Shown here one piece after another: positions 26,563 to 39,900 of a stretch of 64,000 nucleotides of DNA (position 1 is the stretch's first letter; each line of letters starts with the position of its first letter). The notes beneath the pieces are model-generated. The model saw only the letters and a program-made list of their open reading frames with translations, ran no database searches and was not told where the DNA came from. The DNA comes from Flavivirga amylovorans. Its GTDB lineage: Bacteria > Bacteroidota > Bacteroidia > Flavobacteriales > Flavobacteriaceae. The stretch is from contig NZ_JAUOEM010000003.1 in assembly GCF_030540875.1 (NCBI RefSeq), forward strand, positions 186,001 to 250,000. Reading direction: 5' to 3'. Made by a program: the position numbers and the translations under genes.

Positions 26563-28023
26563 ATGCGAAACTTTACTATTACTACTAATATTATCATTGT
26601 TGTTTTTCTGTTTTTTGCCGGACAAATGAAGGCGCAAATTATACGAAACCCAACCTTAGAAATTACTAGCAGAGCTTGTGCGAGTGATACTTTTAATTCT
26701 TTTGAGGCAGAATTTGTATTTGAAGAAGGATCTATAAACACGTCATCCAATCAATTTATATTAGAACTTTCCGATGAAAATGGAAGTTTTTCAAATCCAG
26801 AAATACTTTTTACTTCTGCCATAGGAGCCATTACCACTTCACCAGGTATTATTGATTTTTCTTTGCCAACTACAGCAGCAGGAGATGCATATAAAATAAG
26901 AATAAAAAGTACTGAAACCGCATTTACAAGTAGTGGTTCTAAGTCTTTTGCAGCATACTATAAAATTCAAAACACACCTTTTACAATTAATAACTTAAAT
27001 GATACTGCTGTTTATTGTGCAGGAGGAAGTTATTTACTAACCATAGACAATCCAGGAACAGGAGAAAACGATTCGCCATTACAATACCCTTCACTTACAT
27101 TTAGATGGTATAGGGAAACAAGTCCGACTACATCTGTTTTTGTTACAGATGGCGCTAGTTTAGCTGTAAGTGAACCTGGGACTTACTTTGTTGAAACAAA
27201 TTATGGTCCTTGTAGTACTCCAGATTCATCTTCAAATAAAGTAACAGTCAGTCAGGCATCCTCAGGAGGTGCTTCTACCGATATAAATTCAAGTTTAGGT
27301 AATCCATACTGCTCTAGTTTAGGAGAAACAACTTTAAGTACAGTCTCTGGAGGTGATAGCTATCAGTGGTTCAAAGATGGTAATGAGATTGATGGTGCTA
27401 TAACAGAAACATATGTAACAGACCAATCTGGTTTATATGAAGTAAATGTTTCTTTAGGAACATGCTCAACAAGTGGATCCATTAATTTAGATGCCAATCA
27501 ATTTACAAGCAGTATTGATGTTGACGAAAAGCCAGATGTAAACTTATTGCCAGCAAGTGGGACTTTAACAATTACTTTAATAGATACAGCTACTAATCCA
27601 GAATATGAATGGTATTTAAATGACGTTTTAATTCCTGGAGCTACTAGCGATAGTTTTGATGCAACACAAACAGGTGATTATAAAGCTGTTATAAAGCAAA
27701 CAGTAGGATGTATATCATCAAAAGAATTTCTTTTTGCAATACAAGAAACATTTCCCGATGTAGAAAATATTCCCAATTTAATAAGCCCTAATGGAGATGG
27801 TGTAAATGATACCTGGGTCATCCCTAAAGAATATATTTCAGGAACAAATGCAGACATTGTAATAATTAGTTCTCAAGGAAAAATAGTATTTCAAACCAAT
27901 GATTATCAGAATAATTGGCCAGATACAGAATTAAATCTTAAAGACGTAAACCCAGTTTACTATTATATAATAACGACCGAGGGTCAAAAAACAAAAAAAG
28001 GATCAATAACGGTCATAAAATAA
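26563..28023 (+). CDS. T9SS type B sorted surface protein, SprC-like by position
   Basis: A 486-residue protein with a signal peptide (about 1-24). Two or three Ig-like modules carry Cys pairs (YCAGGSYLLTIDNPG; YCSSLGETTLSTVSGGDSYQWFKDG; YEWYLNDVLIPGATSDS). The C-terminal T9SS type B (CHU_C) sorting domain starts near residue 403 (NLISPNGDGVNDTW) and ends in KKGSITVIK. It should be exported by the type IX system and attached to the cell surface. One base separates its stop from the next gene, so the two are translationally close. In F. johnsoniae, sprC precedes sprD and sprB; synteny suggests this is the counterpart, but I assign no symbol because only order supports it. Confidence 0.85.
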   Translation: MRNFTITTNIIIVVFLFFAGQMKAQIIRNPTLEITSRACASDTFNSFEAEFVFEEGSINTSSNQFILELSDENGSFSNPEILFTSAIGAITTSPGIIDFSLPTTAAGDAYKIRIKSTETAFTSSGSKSFAAYYKIQNTPFTINNLNDTAVYCAGGSYLLTIDNPGTGENDSPLQYPSLTFRWYRETSPTTSVFVTDGASLAVSEPGTYFVETNYGPCSTPDSSSNKVTVSQASSGGASTDINSSLGNPYCSSLGETTLSTVSGGDSYQWFKDGNEIDGAITETYVTDQSGLYEVNVSLGTCSTSGSINLDANQFTSSIDVDEKPDVNLLPASGTLTITLIDTATNPEYEWYLNDVLIPGATSDSFDATQTGDYKAVIKQTVGCISSKEFLFAIQETFPDVENIPNLISPNGDGVNDTWVIPKEYISGTNADIVIISSQGKIVFQTNDYQNNWPDTELNLKDVNPVYYYIITTEGQKTKKGSITVIK

Positions 28024-28024
28024 C

Positions 28025-30823
28025 GTGAAAAAATATCTAATACATATCGTTTTATTTTTATGTTGCATACAACAATTCCATACTCAAGAAGAAGTAAATG
28101 GAGTTGTTTCGTTTGCTATACCCGTTAGAAATTCCTTAAAGTTTAATAGACATATAGTTAACCCGACTTTTAGTTTTGTAAGAGAACAAAATAAATATGT
28201 TAGTTTTAATAATAAAAGACAATGGGGTCAATTTGATAATGCTCCACAAACATACTTATTCGGTTATTCAGGAAGGTTTAGAGAAGACATAGGAATAGGT
28301 GTGAGCTTATTTCAGCAAAACTACGGTGTATTAACTACTTTCGGTGGTCTTTTAAACTTTGCCTATAACGTTGCTTTAAGTAGAGATAGTAATCTAACTT
28401 TCGGTATTAATCTAGGATTTTATAGAAGTGGTTTAAACGAAGGTAAAGTAGTAACAAATTTTCCAGACCCTTCATTAGAAAACATACCTTCTAATTCTTT
28501 ATTAACTATAAATCCGGGAATAAATTATGGAACAGATTTCCTCGATTTTGGACTCTCAATAAACAATGCCGTTTTATATAACCTTAACGGTTCTAAAATA
28601 GTAGAAGATGATCCTGAGCAAAGTATTCAAATTCATGCCATGTATACTGGATATACAAATTCTCGTGGATTTTTTGATGAAAGTAAATTTTCTGCATTAA
28701 TCAGGTCAGAATTCAAAAAAGATAACACCGTTATTTCAGGAATGGCGATGCTAACAATTCCTAAAGGTATTTGGGCCCAAGCCGGATACAATACATTATA
28801 CGGATTATTTGGAGGCATAGGCTTTAACATAAGTACTCAAATTTCTATAGAGTATAATTATGAAAAAGCTATGGGGGATTTAGTAGATTTTGGAAACTCC
28901 CATGATATTACTTTAGCTTATAAATTTAAAAACAGATACAGGTATAGATATAGTGGTGATGATGAAGAAGGTTCTATGATCATACCAGCTAAGAGATCAA
29001 GACGTGCAATAGCAAGACGAAAAGCTCCTTCTAAACCAAAAGTATCAGCACAAGATAGAGCAGCGGCAAGAGCAAAAGCTAAAGCAGATGCAGAAGCTAG
29101 AGCAGCAGCAGCAGCAGAAAGAGCCAAAGAAAGAGCAGATGCCGCAAATACCGCAGCCGCGAAAGCCAAGGCGGACGAAGAGGCTAGACTGAAACGTGAA
29201 GCAGATGCCGCAGCCGCGAAAGCCAAGGCAGATGAAGAGGCTAGACTGAAACGAGAAGCAGACGCCGCAGCCGCGAAAGCCAAGGCAGACGAAGCAGCTA
29301 GACTGAAACGGGAAGCAGACGCCGCAGCCGCGAAAGCCAAGGCGGACGAAGAGGCTAGACTGAAACGAGAAGCAGATGCCGCCGCCGCGAAAGCCAAGGC
29401 AGATGAAGAGGCTAGACTGAAACGGGAAGCAGACGCCGCCGCCGCGAAAGCCAAAGCGGACGAAGAGGCTAGACTGAAACGAGAAGCAGATGCCGCAGCC
29501 GCGAAAGCCAAAGCGGACGAAGAGGCTAGACTGAAACGGGAAGCAGACGCCGCCGCCGCGAAAGCCAAGGCAGACGAAGCGGCTAGACTGAAACGGGAAG
29601 CAGACGCCGCAGCCGCGAAAGCCAAAGCGGACGAAGCGGCTAGACTGAAACGAGAAGCAGATGCCGCAGCCGCGAAAGCCAAAGCGGACGAAGCGGCTAG
29701 ACTGAAACGTGAAGCAGAAGCAGCAGCCGCGAAAGCCAAGGCAGACGAAGAGGCTAGATTGAAACGTGAAGCAGAAGCAGCAGCCGCGAAAGCCAAGGCA
29801 GACGAAGAGGCTAGACTGAAACGTGAAGCAGAAGCAGCAGCCGCGAAAGCCAAGGCAGACGAAGAAGCTAGACTGAAACGTGAAGCAGACGCAGCAGCCG
29901 CGAAAGCCAAGGCAGACGAAGAGGCTAGACTGAAACGTGAAGCAGAAGCAGCAGCCGCGAAAGCCAAAGCGGACGAAGAAGCTAGACTTAAAAGAGAAGC
30001 AGAAGCAGCAGCGCCTTCACCAGTTGATGATATTACTAAATCGATGAATGATTTATTAACAAGACTAGATGAGACAGTAGCTAGTAGAGATAAAGACCTT
30101 AAAGATTTAAAAGAAGAAAATGATTTAGGAGAGAAAGGAATTTTTACAGCTCCAAAACCTTTTAAAAGTATAACAGCTGAAAACGCTGCTTTAGAATCTT
30201 TAAAATCTGAGCTTGATGGTGTTATTAGTACTCGTAATAATAAAATTACAGCATTAGAAAAATCATATAAAGGGTCGATTAATCCAGCAGAATTAAAAAT
30301 GCTGGAAAGATTGAAATCTGAACAAGCACAGGCTTTAAATTCAAGAAAAAATTTAATGGCCACATTAGAAAAAATTAAAGTAGCTACAGAAATAGAGAGA
30401 AAACGAAGAATTAAAAGAGCAGCTTACGATAATGCAGATGATAGGTATTCTAAAGATATGGCAACATTAAATAGAATTAAACGAAATACACCTGTTAGCG
30501 CAGTGCCTCTTAAAGAAGAAGATTTTGATTTTGGAGAAAAACAAAGCGGAAACATACGAATTGTAAAGGATATTAAAAATGTAGAAAGCGGTTATTATTT
30601 AGTAATTGCAGTACATAATGATGTTGATAAGAGAGATGAATTTGTGAAGAAAACGGTCTCTGCTGGACAAGCAGATGTAAACTTTTTCTACGATGAAAAC
30701 ACTAGTAAATATTTCATTTATTATGAAAAATATAGTAGTGTAGAACAAGCAACTAGAGCTTTACAGTCTAAAGGAGATAAACCATATAATGGCAAAATGT
30801 CAATGGTTAAAATAGAAAATTAA
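28025..30823 (+). CDS. PorP/SprF-type outer membrane protein with TolA-like repeat and SPOR-like end (SprD-like by position)
   Basis: A 932-residue protein starting with GTG one base after the previous stop. Signal peptide at about 1-20. A PorP/SprF-type barrel covers about 25-305 (HIVNPTFSFVREQ start, DITLAYKFKNRYRYR end). A basic Ala-rich linker follows, then 15 tandem 19-residue repeats (residues 376-660, unit AAAAKAKADEEARLKREAD with E/A and D/E variants). Next comes a helical charged region (about 661-840) and a C-terminal domain that looks SPOR-like (about 841-932; ESGYYLVIAVHND...GKMSMVKIEN). The order suggests an outer membrane anchor, a long rigid helix through the periplasm and a peptidoglycan-binding end. 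In F. johnsoniae the gene at this place is sprD. The repeat DNA is markedly more GC-rich than its surroundings. Confidence 0.85.
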   Translation: MKKYLIHIVLFLCCIQQFHTQEEVNGVVSFAIPVRNSLKFNRHIVNPTFSFVREQNKYVSFNNKRQWGQFDNAPQTYLFGYSGRFREDIGIGVSLFQQNYGVLTTFGGLLNFAYNVALSRDSNLTFGINLGFYRSGLNEGKVVTNFPDPSLENIPSNSLLTINPGINYGTDFLDFGLSINNAVLYNLNGSKIVEDDPEQSIQIHAMYTGYTNSRGFFDESKFSALIRSEFKKDNTVISGMAMLTIPKGIWAQAGYNTLYGLFGGIGFNISTQISIEYNYEKAMGDLVDFGNSHDITLAYKFKNRYRYRYSGDDEEGSMIIPAKRSRRAIARRKAPSKPKVSAQDRAAARAKAKADAEARAAAAAERAKERADAANTAAAKAKADEEARLKREADAAAAKAKADEEARLKREADAAAAKAKADEAARLKREADAAAAKAKADEEARLKREADAAAAKAKADEEARLKREADAAAAKAKADEEARLKREADAAAAKAKADEEARLKREADAAAAKAKADEAARLKREADAAAAKAKADEAARLKREADAAAAKAKADEAARLKREAEAAAAKAKADEEARLKREAEAAAAKAKADEEARLKREAEAAAAKAKADEEARLKREADAAAAKAKADEEARLKREAEAAAAKAKADEEARLKREAEAAAPSPVDDITKSMNDLLTRLDETVASRDKDLKDLKEENDLGEKGIFTAPKPFKSITAENAALESLKSELDGVISTRNNKITALEKSYKGSINPAELKMLERLKSEQAQALNSRKNLMATLEKIKVATEIERKRRIKRAAYDNADDRYSKDMATLNRIKRNTPVSAVPLKEEDFDFGEKQSGNIRIVKDIKNVESGYYLVIAVHNDVDKRDEFVKKTVSAGQADVNFFYDENTSKYFIYYEKYSSVEQATRALQSKGDKPYNGKMSMVKIEN
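29150..30004 (+). repeat. 57-bp minisatellite, 15 tandem copies
   Basis: Fifteen in-frame copies of a 57-bp unit encoding 19 residues each, inside the PorP/SprF-type gene. Copies differ mainly at synonymous sites (gcc/gca, gac/gat, cga/cgg/cgt) and at two amino-acid positions (E/A and D/E). Any gain or loss of whole units keeps the frame, so the length of the encoded helix can vary by slippage. Confidence 0.95.
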
Positions 30824-30912
30824 AATATATATATGTAATAAAATTAGCCTAGCATACTTTATCTGATAAAGCCCTAACTATAAGGATAAAGAAGCGTCAA
30901 ATATAAACTATT

Positions 30913-33900
30913 ATGAAAAAACCTACTACTTTAAAAAAAGAACTAATTGTTCTGCTGATATTTTTGTTCAGCGTACAATTGTTTGCTCAAAATCAAGTGC
31001 CCTTCACACCTAGATTTAATCAAGATTTGAAGGGTGATATCATATTGATAGGTAATAATATTTTGGGACCAAACAACAATGATTTCAATAATAATTCGAC
31101 ATATAACGATAATGTTAATATGCGATATATCGATATTGATTCGGATGGAACCACGTTTAGCTCATCGAGTGCGGATTTACAAATCCCTATTAATCCTAAT
31201 ATCCCACCTGCAGCTAACGATTGTTATGAAATTGTACATGCAGGTCTATATTGGAGTGCCGTTACAGATGGTACAGAACCTATTACCGCTGTAAAATTAA
31301 GAGGGCCAACCGGTGGGTATAATGATATTACAGGAACTGTTATTTTTAATGCAGGTACAACATCAGTAGATGGGGGTAATAGTTTTCCATATGCATGTTA
31401 TGCAGATGTAACAAATATTATAAGAGCATTAGGTACCGATCAGGGAACATATACGGTTGCTAATGTATCATCGGCTCAAGGTCAAACAGAGCTTTTCGGT
31501 AATAATACTGGAAATTCAGCAGGATGGTCTTTATTTATAGTTTATCAGAATCCGTCTTTACCAGGTAAATCCATTACTAGTTTTGATGGTTTTAGTACGA
31601 TCACAAGAAATACTCCTGGATTAGATGTTGCGGTTTCAGGATTTAGAACCGTACCAGCACCTGCTCCAGTTAGAGCGAATTTCGCATTTGCTACTTTAGA
31701 AGGAGATAAACCAATTACTGGTGACCGATTAATAATTAATGGAACCAGGCTGTCTGACCTGAATCGAGATCAAAATAACTTTTTCAACAGTTCGGTAACA
31801 GGACCACCAGTTAGGGTACCTAATAGTAGTAATTCCTTAGGGTTTGATACGGGTATATTGGCCGTACCTAATCCAGCAAATGCCGTTATTAATAATAATG
31901 ACACAAGTGCTACAGTACGTTTAGAAACAGGTCAAGATACGTATTTCCCATATTTCTTCGCCTTTGCGGTAGATATTATTGCGCCTAACATGGTGCTTAC
32001 TAAGACCGTTGAGGATGAATTTGGAAATAATATTGGAGGCGGATTAGTCGCTCTCGGTGATGAATTAAATTATGTAATAGGTTTTCAAAATACAGGAAAC
32101 GATGATGCTACAGGGTTAACTATAAGAGATGTACTTCCGAATAATATTGAATTTGATTACCCAGCCGATATGGGTTTATTACCTTCAGGGATTACAGTTC
32201 AAAGCTATACCCCAGCAACGCGAGAGCTTATTTTTGCTGTAGATGATTCTGTAATAGAGGAAAATGACCCTATACTAGAAATCCGTTTTAGAGTGACAGT
32301 AGTAAGGGAATGTAGTTTGCTGAATGATGCCTGCGATAATATTGTAAGTAACCAAGCTTTTTCAACTTATAGAGGTACTTTAAACCCTTTGTTTGTTATT
32401 TCAGATGATCCAAGTTTCAGTACCAATACAGGTTGTTTGTTAATACCAGGAGCTACTAACTTTATTGCCGATATTGATTGTACGTTTGAAGAAGACGTGA
32501 TTCTTTGTGGTGATAATGTGGTATTAACGGCAGGAGATGATTACGATTCATATTTGTGGTCTACAGGAGAAACAACACAATCCATAACAGTTACAGCTCC
32601 AGGAACGTATACTGTTCGTAATACAGCAACAGCACCTTGTCAATCTATCGACCAGATTTTTAATGTAATTACTTTTGGTGCAGGAGTTCCAAATCCAGTA
32701 ATTCCTTTTGCAGATCAGGTAGTTACTTGTCCTGATGACGGAACAGAATTGCCAAACATTTTTATGTGCGGTGCTTCCGATACAACATTTATTGATACAA
32801 ATATTACTGATGCTAACTCAATAATTTGGCAAAGACTGGACGAATCAAGCTGTACAGCAGTTGCAGATATAAGATGTCCCAATGTGGAGGCAACTTGTAC
32901 ATGGGTTACAGTACAGACCGGACCAGATTATTTAGTAGATACAGCTGGGCAATACCGATTAACGTTAAATTATACAGGTGGTTGTTTTAATGAGTATTAT
33001 TTTAATGTTTATGAAAATGTATTGTTACCAACATATACATCAAATGATATTATTTGTACAACACCAGGAGAAATAGTTGTAGCAGATGTACCTAGTGGAT
33101 ACGAGTATAGTATTGACAATGTAAATTTTCAACCTAGTAATATTTTTTCTATAGCTACCGCGGGTATTTATACTGTTTATATTAGACAAATAGGTGTTAC
33201 GCCTAATCCTTGTATCTTTACGATACCAGATATTCAAATAAGAGAAAGAAATTTTACTGTTACAACAGACATTACACAACCATTATGTCATAATGGTCAA
33301 GGAAGTGTCTTAGTAGCAGCTAATGATGTACGTCCACAATATTACTATTCAATTTCCTTAGGAGCTACATTAATAAATAGTGTAGGTCCTATAGCGGCTA
33401 GTGATTATACATTTCCCAATTTAAACCCAGGAACATACACTATAGACGTTACTACGGACGATGGTTGTGTATTTAATGGTGATATAGATATAATAAACCC
33501 GACATTGTTGGAGGCTACCGCGGCTTTAACAAGTCCTTTAACTTGTACCGATGGGGAAATTACCGTATATCCAACAGGAGGTACATCGCCTTATTTCTAT
33601 TTTGTAAATAGTACAACGGTATTCCAAACACTACCACAAATACCAGTTACAGCAGCAGGAACATACAATATTAGAGTTGTAGATTCTAACAACTGTTTTG
33701 TAGATATATCAATAGATGTAGATGCCATACAACCTCCTGCCTTTACTGTTTCTAAGACGGATATTTTATGTGCCGGTACTGGTAATGTTGGAGAAATAGA
33801 TATTAATGTTTCGAACGCTAACGGAAATACGTTGCGATATAGTATTGATAATGGAGTAACATTTTTTAATTCACCTACTTTTACAGGGCTTGCAGTTGGA

Positions 33901-36900
33901 AGTTACGAGGTCGTAGTTGAATATACTTCAGGAACAGATGTGTGTCTAGCTGCACCACAAACTATAGATATTATAGAACTTTCAGCAGTTATAGGAACAG
34001 CAACATTAACAACACCATATAATTGTGATACCGATGGAATTATTACTGTTTCTGGAGTTTCAGGAGGAACTGCTCCTTATACATATAGTATAGATGGAGT
34101 TACATTTCAAGCTGGACTTACATTTACAGGGGTAACAGATGGTTCTTATACAGTAACAATAAGAGATGCTAATGGTTGTACGTTTACTGCACCTGCTATA
34201 GATATTAATCCATTAGACCCACCAACAAATTTAACTTTCAGTAATACGCCTTTAACCTGTCCAACAAATGAATCTGATGTTACAATTACGAATACAACAG
34301 GTGGAGTAGGAACCTTAGAGTATAGAATAACAGCACCAGCAGCGGCAATTACAGGGTATCAAAGTTCGACTACTTTTTCAGGTCTAACTCCTGATATTTA
34401 TACTTTCGAAGTTAGAGATGCTAATAACTGTACTTATAGTGAGTCTTACGAAATTGAGGCACTTCCAGCATTAACGGTGGTAGGTCAATTAATAAATGAT
34501 ATTACTTGTGTCGGTGCTTCAGATGGAGCAGTTCGATTTACAGTTTCAGGAACAACAGGTTTTACCTATACTATTAATGGAGGATCTTCCACGGCTGGTT
34601 CATCACCTATTGATTTAACAGGATTATCAGCAGGATCTTATGCAATTGTTGTTACAGATACAGCTACAAATTGCCAGGAAACAGCTTCTGTAACAGTAAA
34701 TACACCAGCAGTAGCATTAAGTGCTACAGCAACCGAATCCCCTATTACTTGTCTTACAGATGGTAGTGTTATTATTAATGCCGTAGGCGGTTGGGGTGGA
34801 AATTCATATACACTTACTCAACCAGATGCAACGGTTTTAGGGCCACAAGGAAGTAACACTTTTGGAGGTTTAACGCAAGCAGGATTATATACAGCGACGG
34901 TTACAGATTCAAATGGATGTACAGCGACAGATACATTTACTTTAAGTTTAACAACATTACCAGTTGCTTCTATAGATGTGACATCAGACTTATGTTATGA
35001 TACGACTAATGCTGCAACACTAGTGGCAACAGTAACATCTGGAGGACAAGCTCCTTTTGAATATAATATTAATGGAGGGCCTTTTGGTTCTAGCAATACA
35101 TTTGCGAGTTTAACTCCTGGAAGTTATACCATTATAGTAAGAGATGCTTATGGATGTACAGTTACTTTACCAGCACAAACCATAGCACCACAATTAACAT
35201 TAAGCGCCGTTTTAACAAAAGATATAGATTGTTCTGCATTTCCAGATGCTTTAATTACGGGTACGATTTCGGGAGGTACGCCTCCATATCAATATACAAC
35301 ATCTTTTAATGGAGGTGCGTATAACCCAGTACTTACAACAGTACCAGGAACAACATTTGCACCAGCAGTAGCTGCTGCTGGAGATTATAGATTTAGAGTA
35401 GTAGATGCTATAGGATGTGAAGTAGAATCTGGAATTGTTACTGTGAATCCATTAGTACCACTAACAGCTTCTGAAACCACTGTAAATATAACTTGTAATG
35501 GTGGTACAAATGGTTCGGTACAAATAACAGCAACCGGAGGAGAAGGACCTTATGAATATAGTTTTAACGGAAGCGCTTTTACAACAACATCATTTTATAA
35601 TACGCTAGGTGCTGGAACATATACGTACCAAGTAAGAGATAATAAAGAATGTATTGCTAATGGTACAGTAACGCTAACAGAGCCGTCAGCTTTATCAGCC
35701 ACGGCAGCAGTAGCGCCACCATTAAGTTGTAGCCCTACGAATACGAATCAACCGGCCACTGTAACAGTAACAACTACAGCAGGAACGGGAACAGCACCAT
35801 ACGAATACAGTTTTAATGGCTCGGCATTCGGTACAACAAACACATTAACCGTAAACGATACCGGAGCAGACCAAACAATAAATTATATCGTAAGAGATGC
35901 TAACGGTTGTACCTTCCCAGGTTCGATAGTGGTCACGGCGCTAGATCCGCCAACAGCTTTAAGTTTTGCTTCAACGCCAGTGACATGTTTGGCGTCAACA
36001 AGCGACGTTACCTTAACAGCGACAGGTGGTGTAGGGGCCTTAGCATATGCGATCTTATCACCAGCATCAGCAACAGGAAACGTAACAGGAGCAGTCTCTG
36101 GAATTTTTACAGGACTAGCCCCGGACACCTATTTATTTGAAGTAAGGGATGCCAATGGCTGTTACTATACAGAATCGTATACCGTAGATCCAGTAACCAA
36201 TATTACAGTAACAGGAACATTGGTTAGCGATGTAAACTGTAATGGCGGTTCGGACGGAGCAGTCACGTTCACAGTTGCAGACTTCGCAGGAACCTATGGC
36301 TATTCGATTACAGGAGGTGCATTACCGGCAACAGGTGCTGCACAATCAGCTTCAACCATTAATTTCCCAGGATTAGGAGCTGGAACTTATGCAATTACCA
36401 TAACAGATGATAGCACAGGGTGTACAGCAAATGCTACAGTAGTGGTTGTAGAACCAGCAAATCCTTTATCATTTACAGCAACAGCAACCAATGTATTCTG
36501 TAGTAATGATAACTCACAGATTACGGTTACAGCAATAGGAGGAACAGGCCCTTATACTTATGCGGCAGTTGTATCGGGAGCAGGAGCTCCATTACCAGCA
36601 GCTTATGGGATCAATAATGTTTTAACAGTCGATACGAATTCGGGAGCAGATTTAGCCTGGGATGTATATGTTTTAGATGCCAACGGTTGTACTCAAACTC
36701 CAATATTCGATACTGTTACTATTATTAACGATCCGGTACCAACAATAAATCCTGTAGTACAACAATGTTATACAGGTAGTCCTATAAATATTACTTTAGT
36801 AGAGGGTACGGGTACAGCAATTGGACCATTGTCCTATAGTATTGGAAGTGGTTTCCAGGCGAGCGATAGCTTTACGATTAATGCTCCGGGAACCTATACC

Positions 36901-39900
36901 TTAACCATAAGAGATGCCAACGGATGTGAGGCTTCAACCCCATATGTTGTTGATCCTCAATTACAGGCAAGTGCTGTCTTAACGAAAGTTTTAACATGTT
37001 CTGCACCAGCTGATGCTACTATTGATGTGACTATATCTGGTGGTAATGCGAATTATACCGCTTATGAAGTTTCTATAGATGGCGCTGCTTATACACCAGT
37101 TTTACCAGCACCAGTAGGCGCATCATTTACTTATACGGTTTCTACAGCAGGAACGTATCAGTTTAGAATTACAGATACAAAAACTACAGGAGTTACATGT
37201 ACGATAGAAACAAATGTTGTTACAGTTATTTCTATAGTTCCAGTTGCAGTTACAGAAGCACATGTAAACCCTAGATGTAATGGTTCCACAAATGGTTCTA
37301 TTACCTTAACAGCTACAGCAGGTCAAGCTCCTTTTACTTATAGTATTAATGGAGGTGCTACTTTTGCATCTACAAATGTATTTGGTGGTTTAGGAGCAGG
37401 TACTTATAATTATGTAGTAAGAGATAATTTAGGTTGTGATTCACCACCAGCCTCTGTTACATTAAATAATCCAGCACCTATTGTTCCTGATATTGATATA
37501 TTTGGATTATCATGTGCAGGTAATGTAGCAACACCTGGAAGGATTGAAGTTAGTATAGTTTCTGGAGGTACAGAATCTTATACATATACTTTATACGATA
37601 ATACGTTTACGCAAATTGGTGTGGCGCATGTTGAAGCATCTGCAGCACCAACTCCAGTTCATACTTTTGGAAATTTATCCTTTGGAAATCATTATGTTAG
37701 AATTGTAGATAGCAACGGTTGTGAATACAACAGTGGACCTCTAATGGTTAACACAACGCCCGATTTAACATTAACAGGGACTTTAAATTCGAATAACTGT
37801 GCTACCGGAGTGGATTATACTGTTACAACAATAGGAGGAACAGCTCCTTATAATTATTCGATTGTAGGGCAACCTGAAACAGTTGGACCAGCTACTTATA
37901 CTTTTACAGGACTATTACATAATGTAAATTACTTTTTACAGGTAAGAGATGCTAATAATTGTATTTTTGTGTTACCTATTCTAACGCCAGCACCGCCATC
38001 TACGATAGCCATATCGGGTACAACAGCTACCAATATAACTTGTAATGGAGTAGATAATGGTAGCTTTGCGTTTACCGTTCAAGATTATGATGCTACGGTT
38101 ACAAATATTGATTATAGATTATTAAATGCACTAACATTATTACCTTTACCAACACCAGTAAACGGAACATTGGTTGGGCCTGCAGGAGGACCGGTATCAC
38201 ATACTATTTCTGCTTTACCTCCGGGTAATTATGTTTTAGAGGCTAGAGAAGCAGCAGGAACGCTTTGTGCTAGTACATCTACTTTTACAATTACGCAACC
38301 AGCGCAGCCACTTACTTTTACAGAAACATTAGTACCATCAAATTGTAACGCAGGGGCTCAAATTACAGTTTCAGCAAGAGGAGGTACAGGACCATATAGG
38401 TATGCGGCAGTTGTATCAGGAGCAGGAGCTCCATTACCAGCAGCTTACGGTACAAGTAATGTTTTAACAGTTAATACAAGTTCAGGTACAGCTTTAGCTT
38501 GGGATGTATATGTTTTAGATGCGAATGATTGTTCCGATGATCATCCTGTTAATGTTACACATCAAGCACCACCAACAATAGATCCAGTAACACAACAATG
38601 TTATACAGGTAGTCCTTTAAATATTACTTTAGTAGAGGGTATGGGTACAGCAGTTGGGCCATTGTCTTATAGTATTGGAAGTGGTTTCCAGGCGAGCGAT
38701 AGCTTTACGATTAATGCTCCGGGAACCTATACCTTAACCATAAGAGATGTCAACGGATGTGAGGCTTCAACACCATATGTTGTAGATCCTCAATTACAGG
38801 CAAGTGCTGTTTTAACGAAAGATTTAACATGTTCTGCACCGGCTGATGCTACTATTGATGTGACAATATCTGGCGGTAATGTGAATTATACCGCTTATGA
38901 AGTTTCTATAGATGGCACTGCTTATATACCAGTTTTACCAGCACCAGTAGGCGCATCATTTACTTATACGGTTTCTACAGCAGGAACGTATCAATTTAGA
39001 ATTACAGATACAAATGTTACTGGTGGTACATGTACCGTAGAAACAAGTACTATTACTATTGATGCGTTAGTAAATCCAACAGCTACAGTAGCGCCAATAA
39101 ACCCTACTTGTAATGGAGGCACAAACGGATCGGTACAAATAACAGCAGCGAATGGTGTAGGACCTTATACCTATAGTTTTAATGGAAGTGCTTTCACTTC
39201 AACTGTATTATACACAGGGTTAAGTGCAAATATTGCTTACCCTTATACGGTAAGGGATAGTAAAGGCTGTGAATTTACCAGTTCAGTAACGCTAACAGAG
39301 CCGTCGGCTTTAGCAGCCACGGCAGCAGTAGCGCCACCATTAAGTTGTAGCCCTACGAATACGAATCAACCGGCCACTGTAACAGTAACAACTACAGCAG
39401 GAACGGGAACAGCACCATACGAATACAGTTTTAATGGCTCGGCATTCGGTACAACAAACACATTAACCGTAAACGATACCGGAGCAGACCAAACAATAAA
39501 TTATATCGTAAGAGATGCTAACGGTTGTACCTTCCCAGGTTCGGTAGTCGTTACGGCGCTAGATCCGCCAACAGCTTTAAGTTTTGCTTCAACGCCAGTG
39601 ACATGTTTGGCGTCAACAAGCGACGTTACCTTAACAGCGACAGGTGGTGTAGGAACCTTAGCATATGCGATCTTATCACCAGCATCGGCAACAGGAAACG
39701 TAACAGGAGCAGTCTCTGGAATTTTTACAGGACTAGCCCCGGACACCTATTTATTTGAAGTAAGGGATGCCAATGGCTGTTACTATACAGAATCGTATAC
39801 CGTAGATCCAGTAACCAATATTACAGTAACAGGAACATTGGTTAGTGATGTAAACTGTAATGGCGGTTCGGACGGAGCAATAAGATTTACAGTTGCAAAC

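Noticed and set aside
29150-30004. CRISPR-like regularly spaced repeats
   Set aside because: The units are directly adjacent without unique spacers, lie in frame inside a coding gene, and no cas gene is near.
28918-30363. A 481-codon open frame on the minus strand across the minisatellite
   Set aside because: It is the antisense reading of the Ala/Lys/Glu repeat and consists of Ser/Ala-rich repeats. The + strand frame has the signal peptide, barrel and C-terminal domain.
35883-36140. Short frames on both strands, repeated at 39501-39758
   Set aside because: They occur twice only because the adhesin DNA is duplicated. The long frame with SprB-type repeats explains the sequence.
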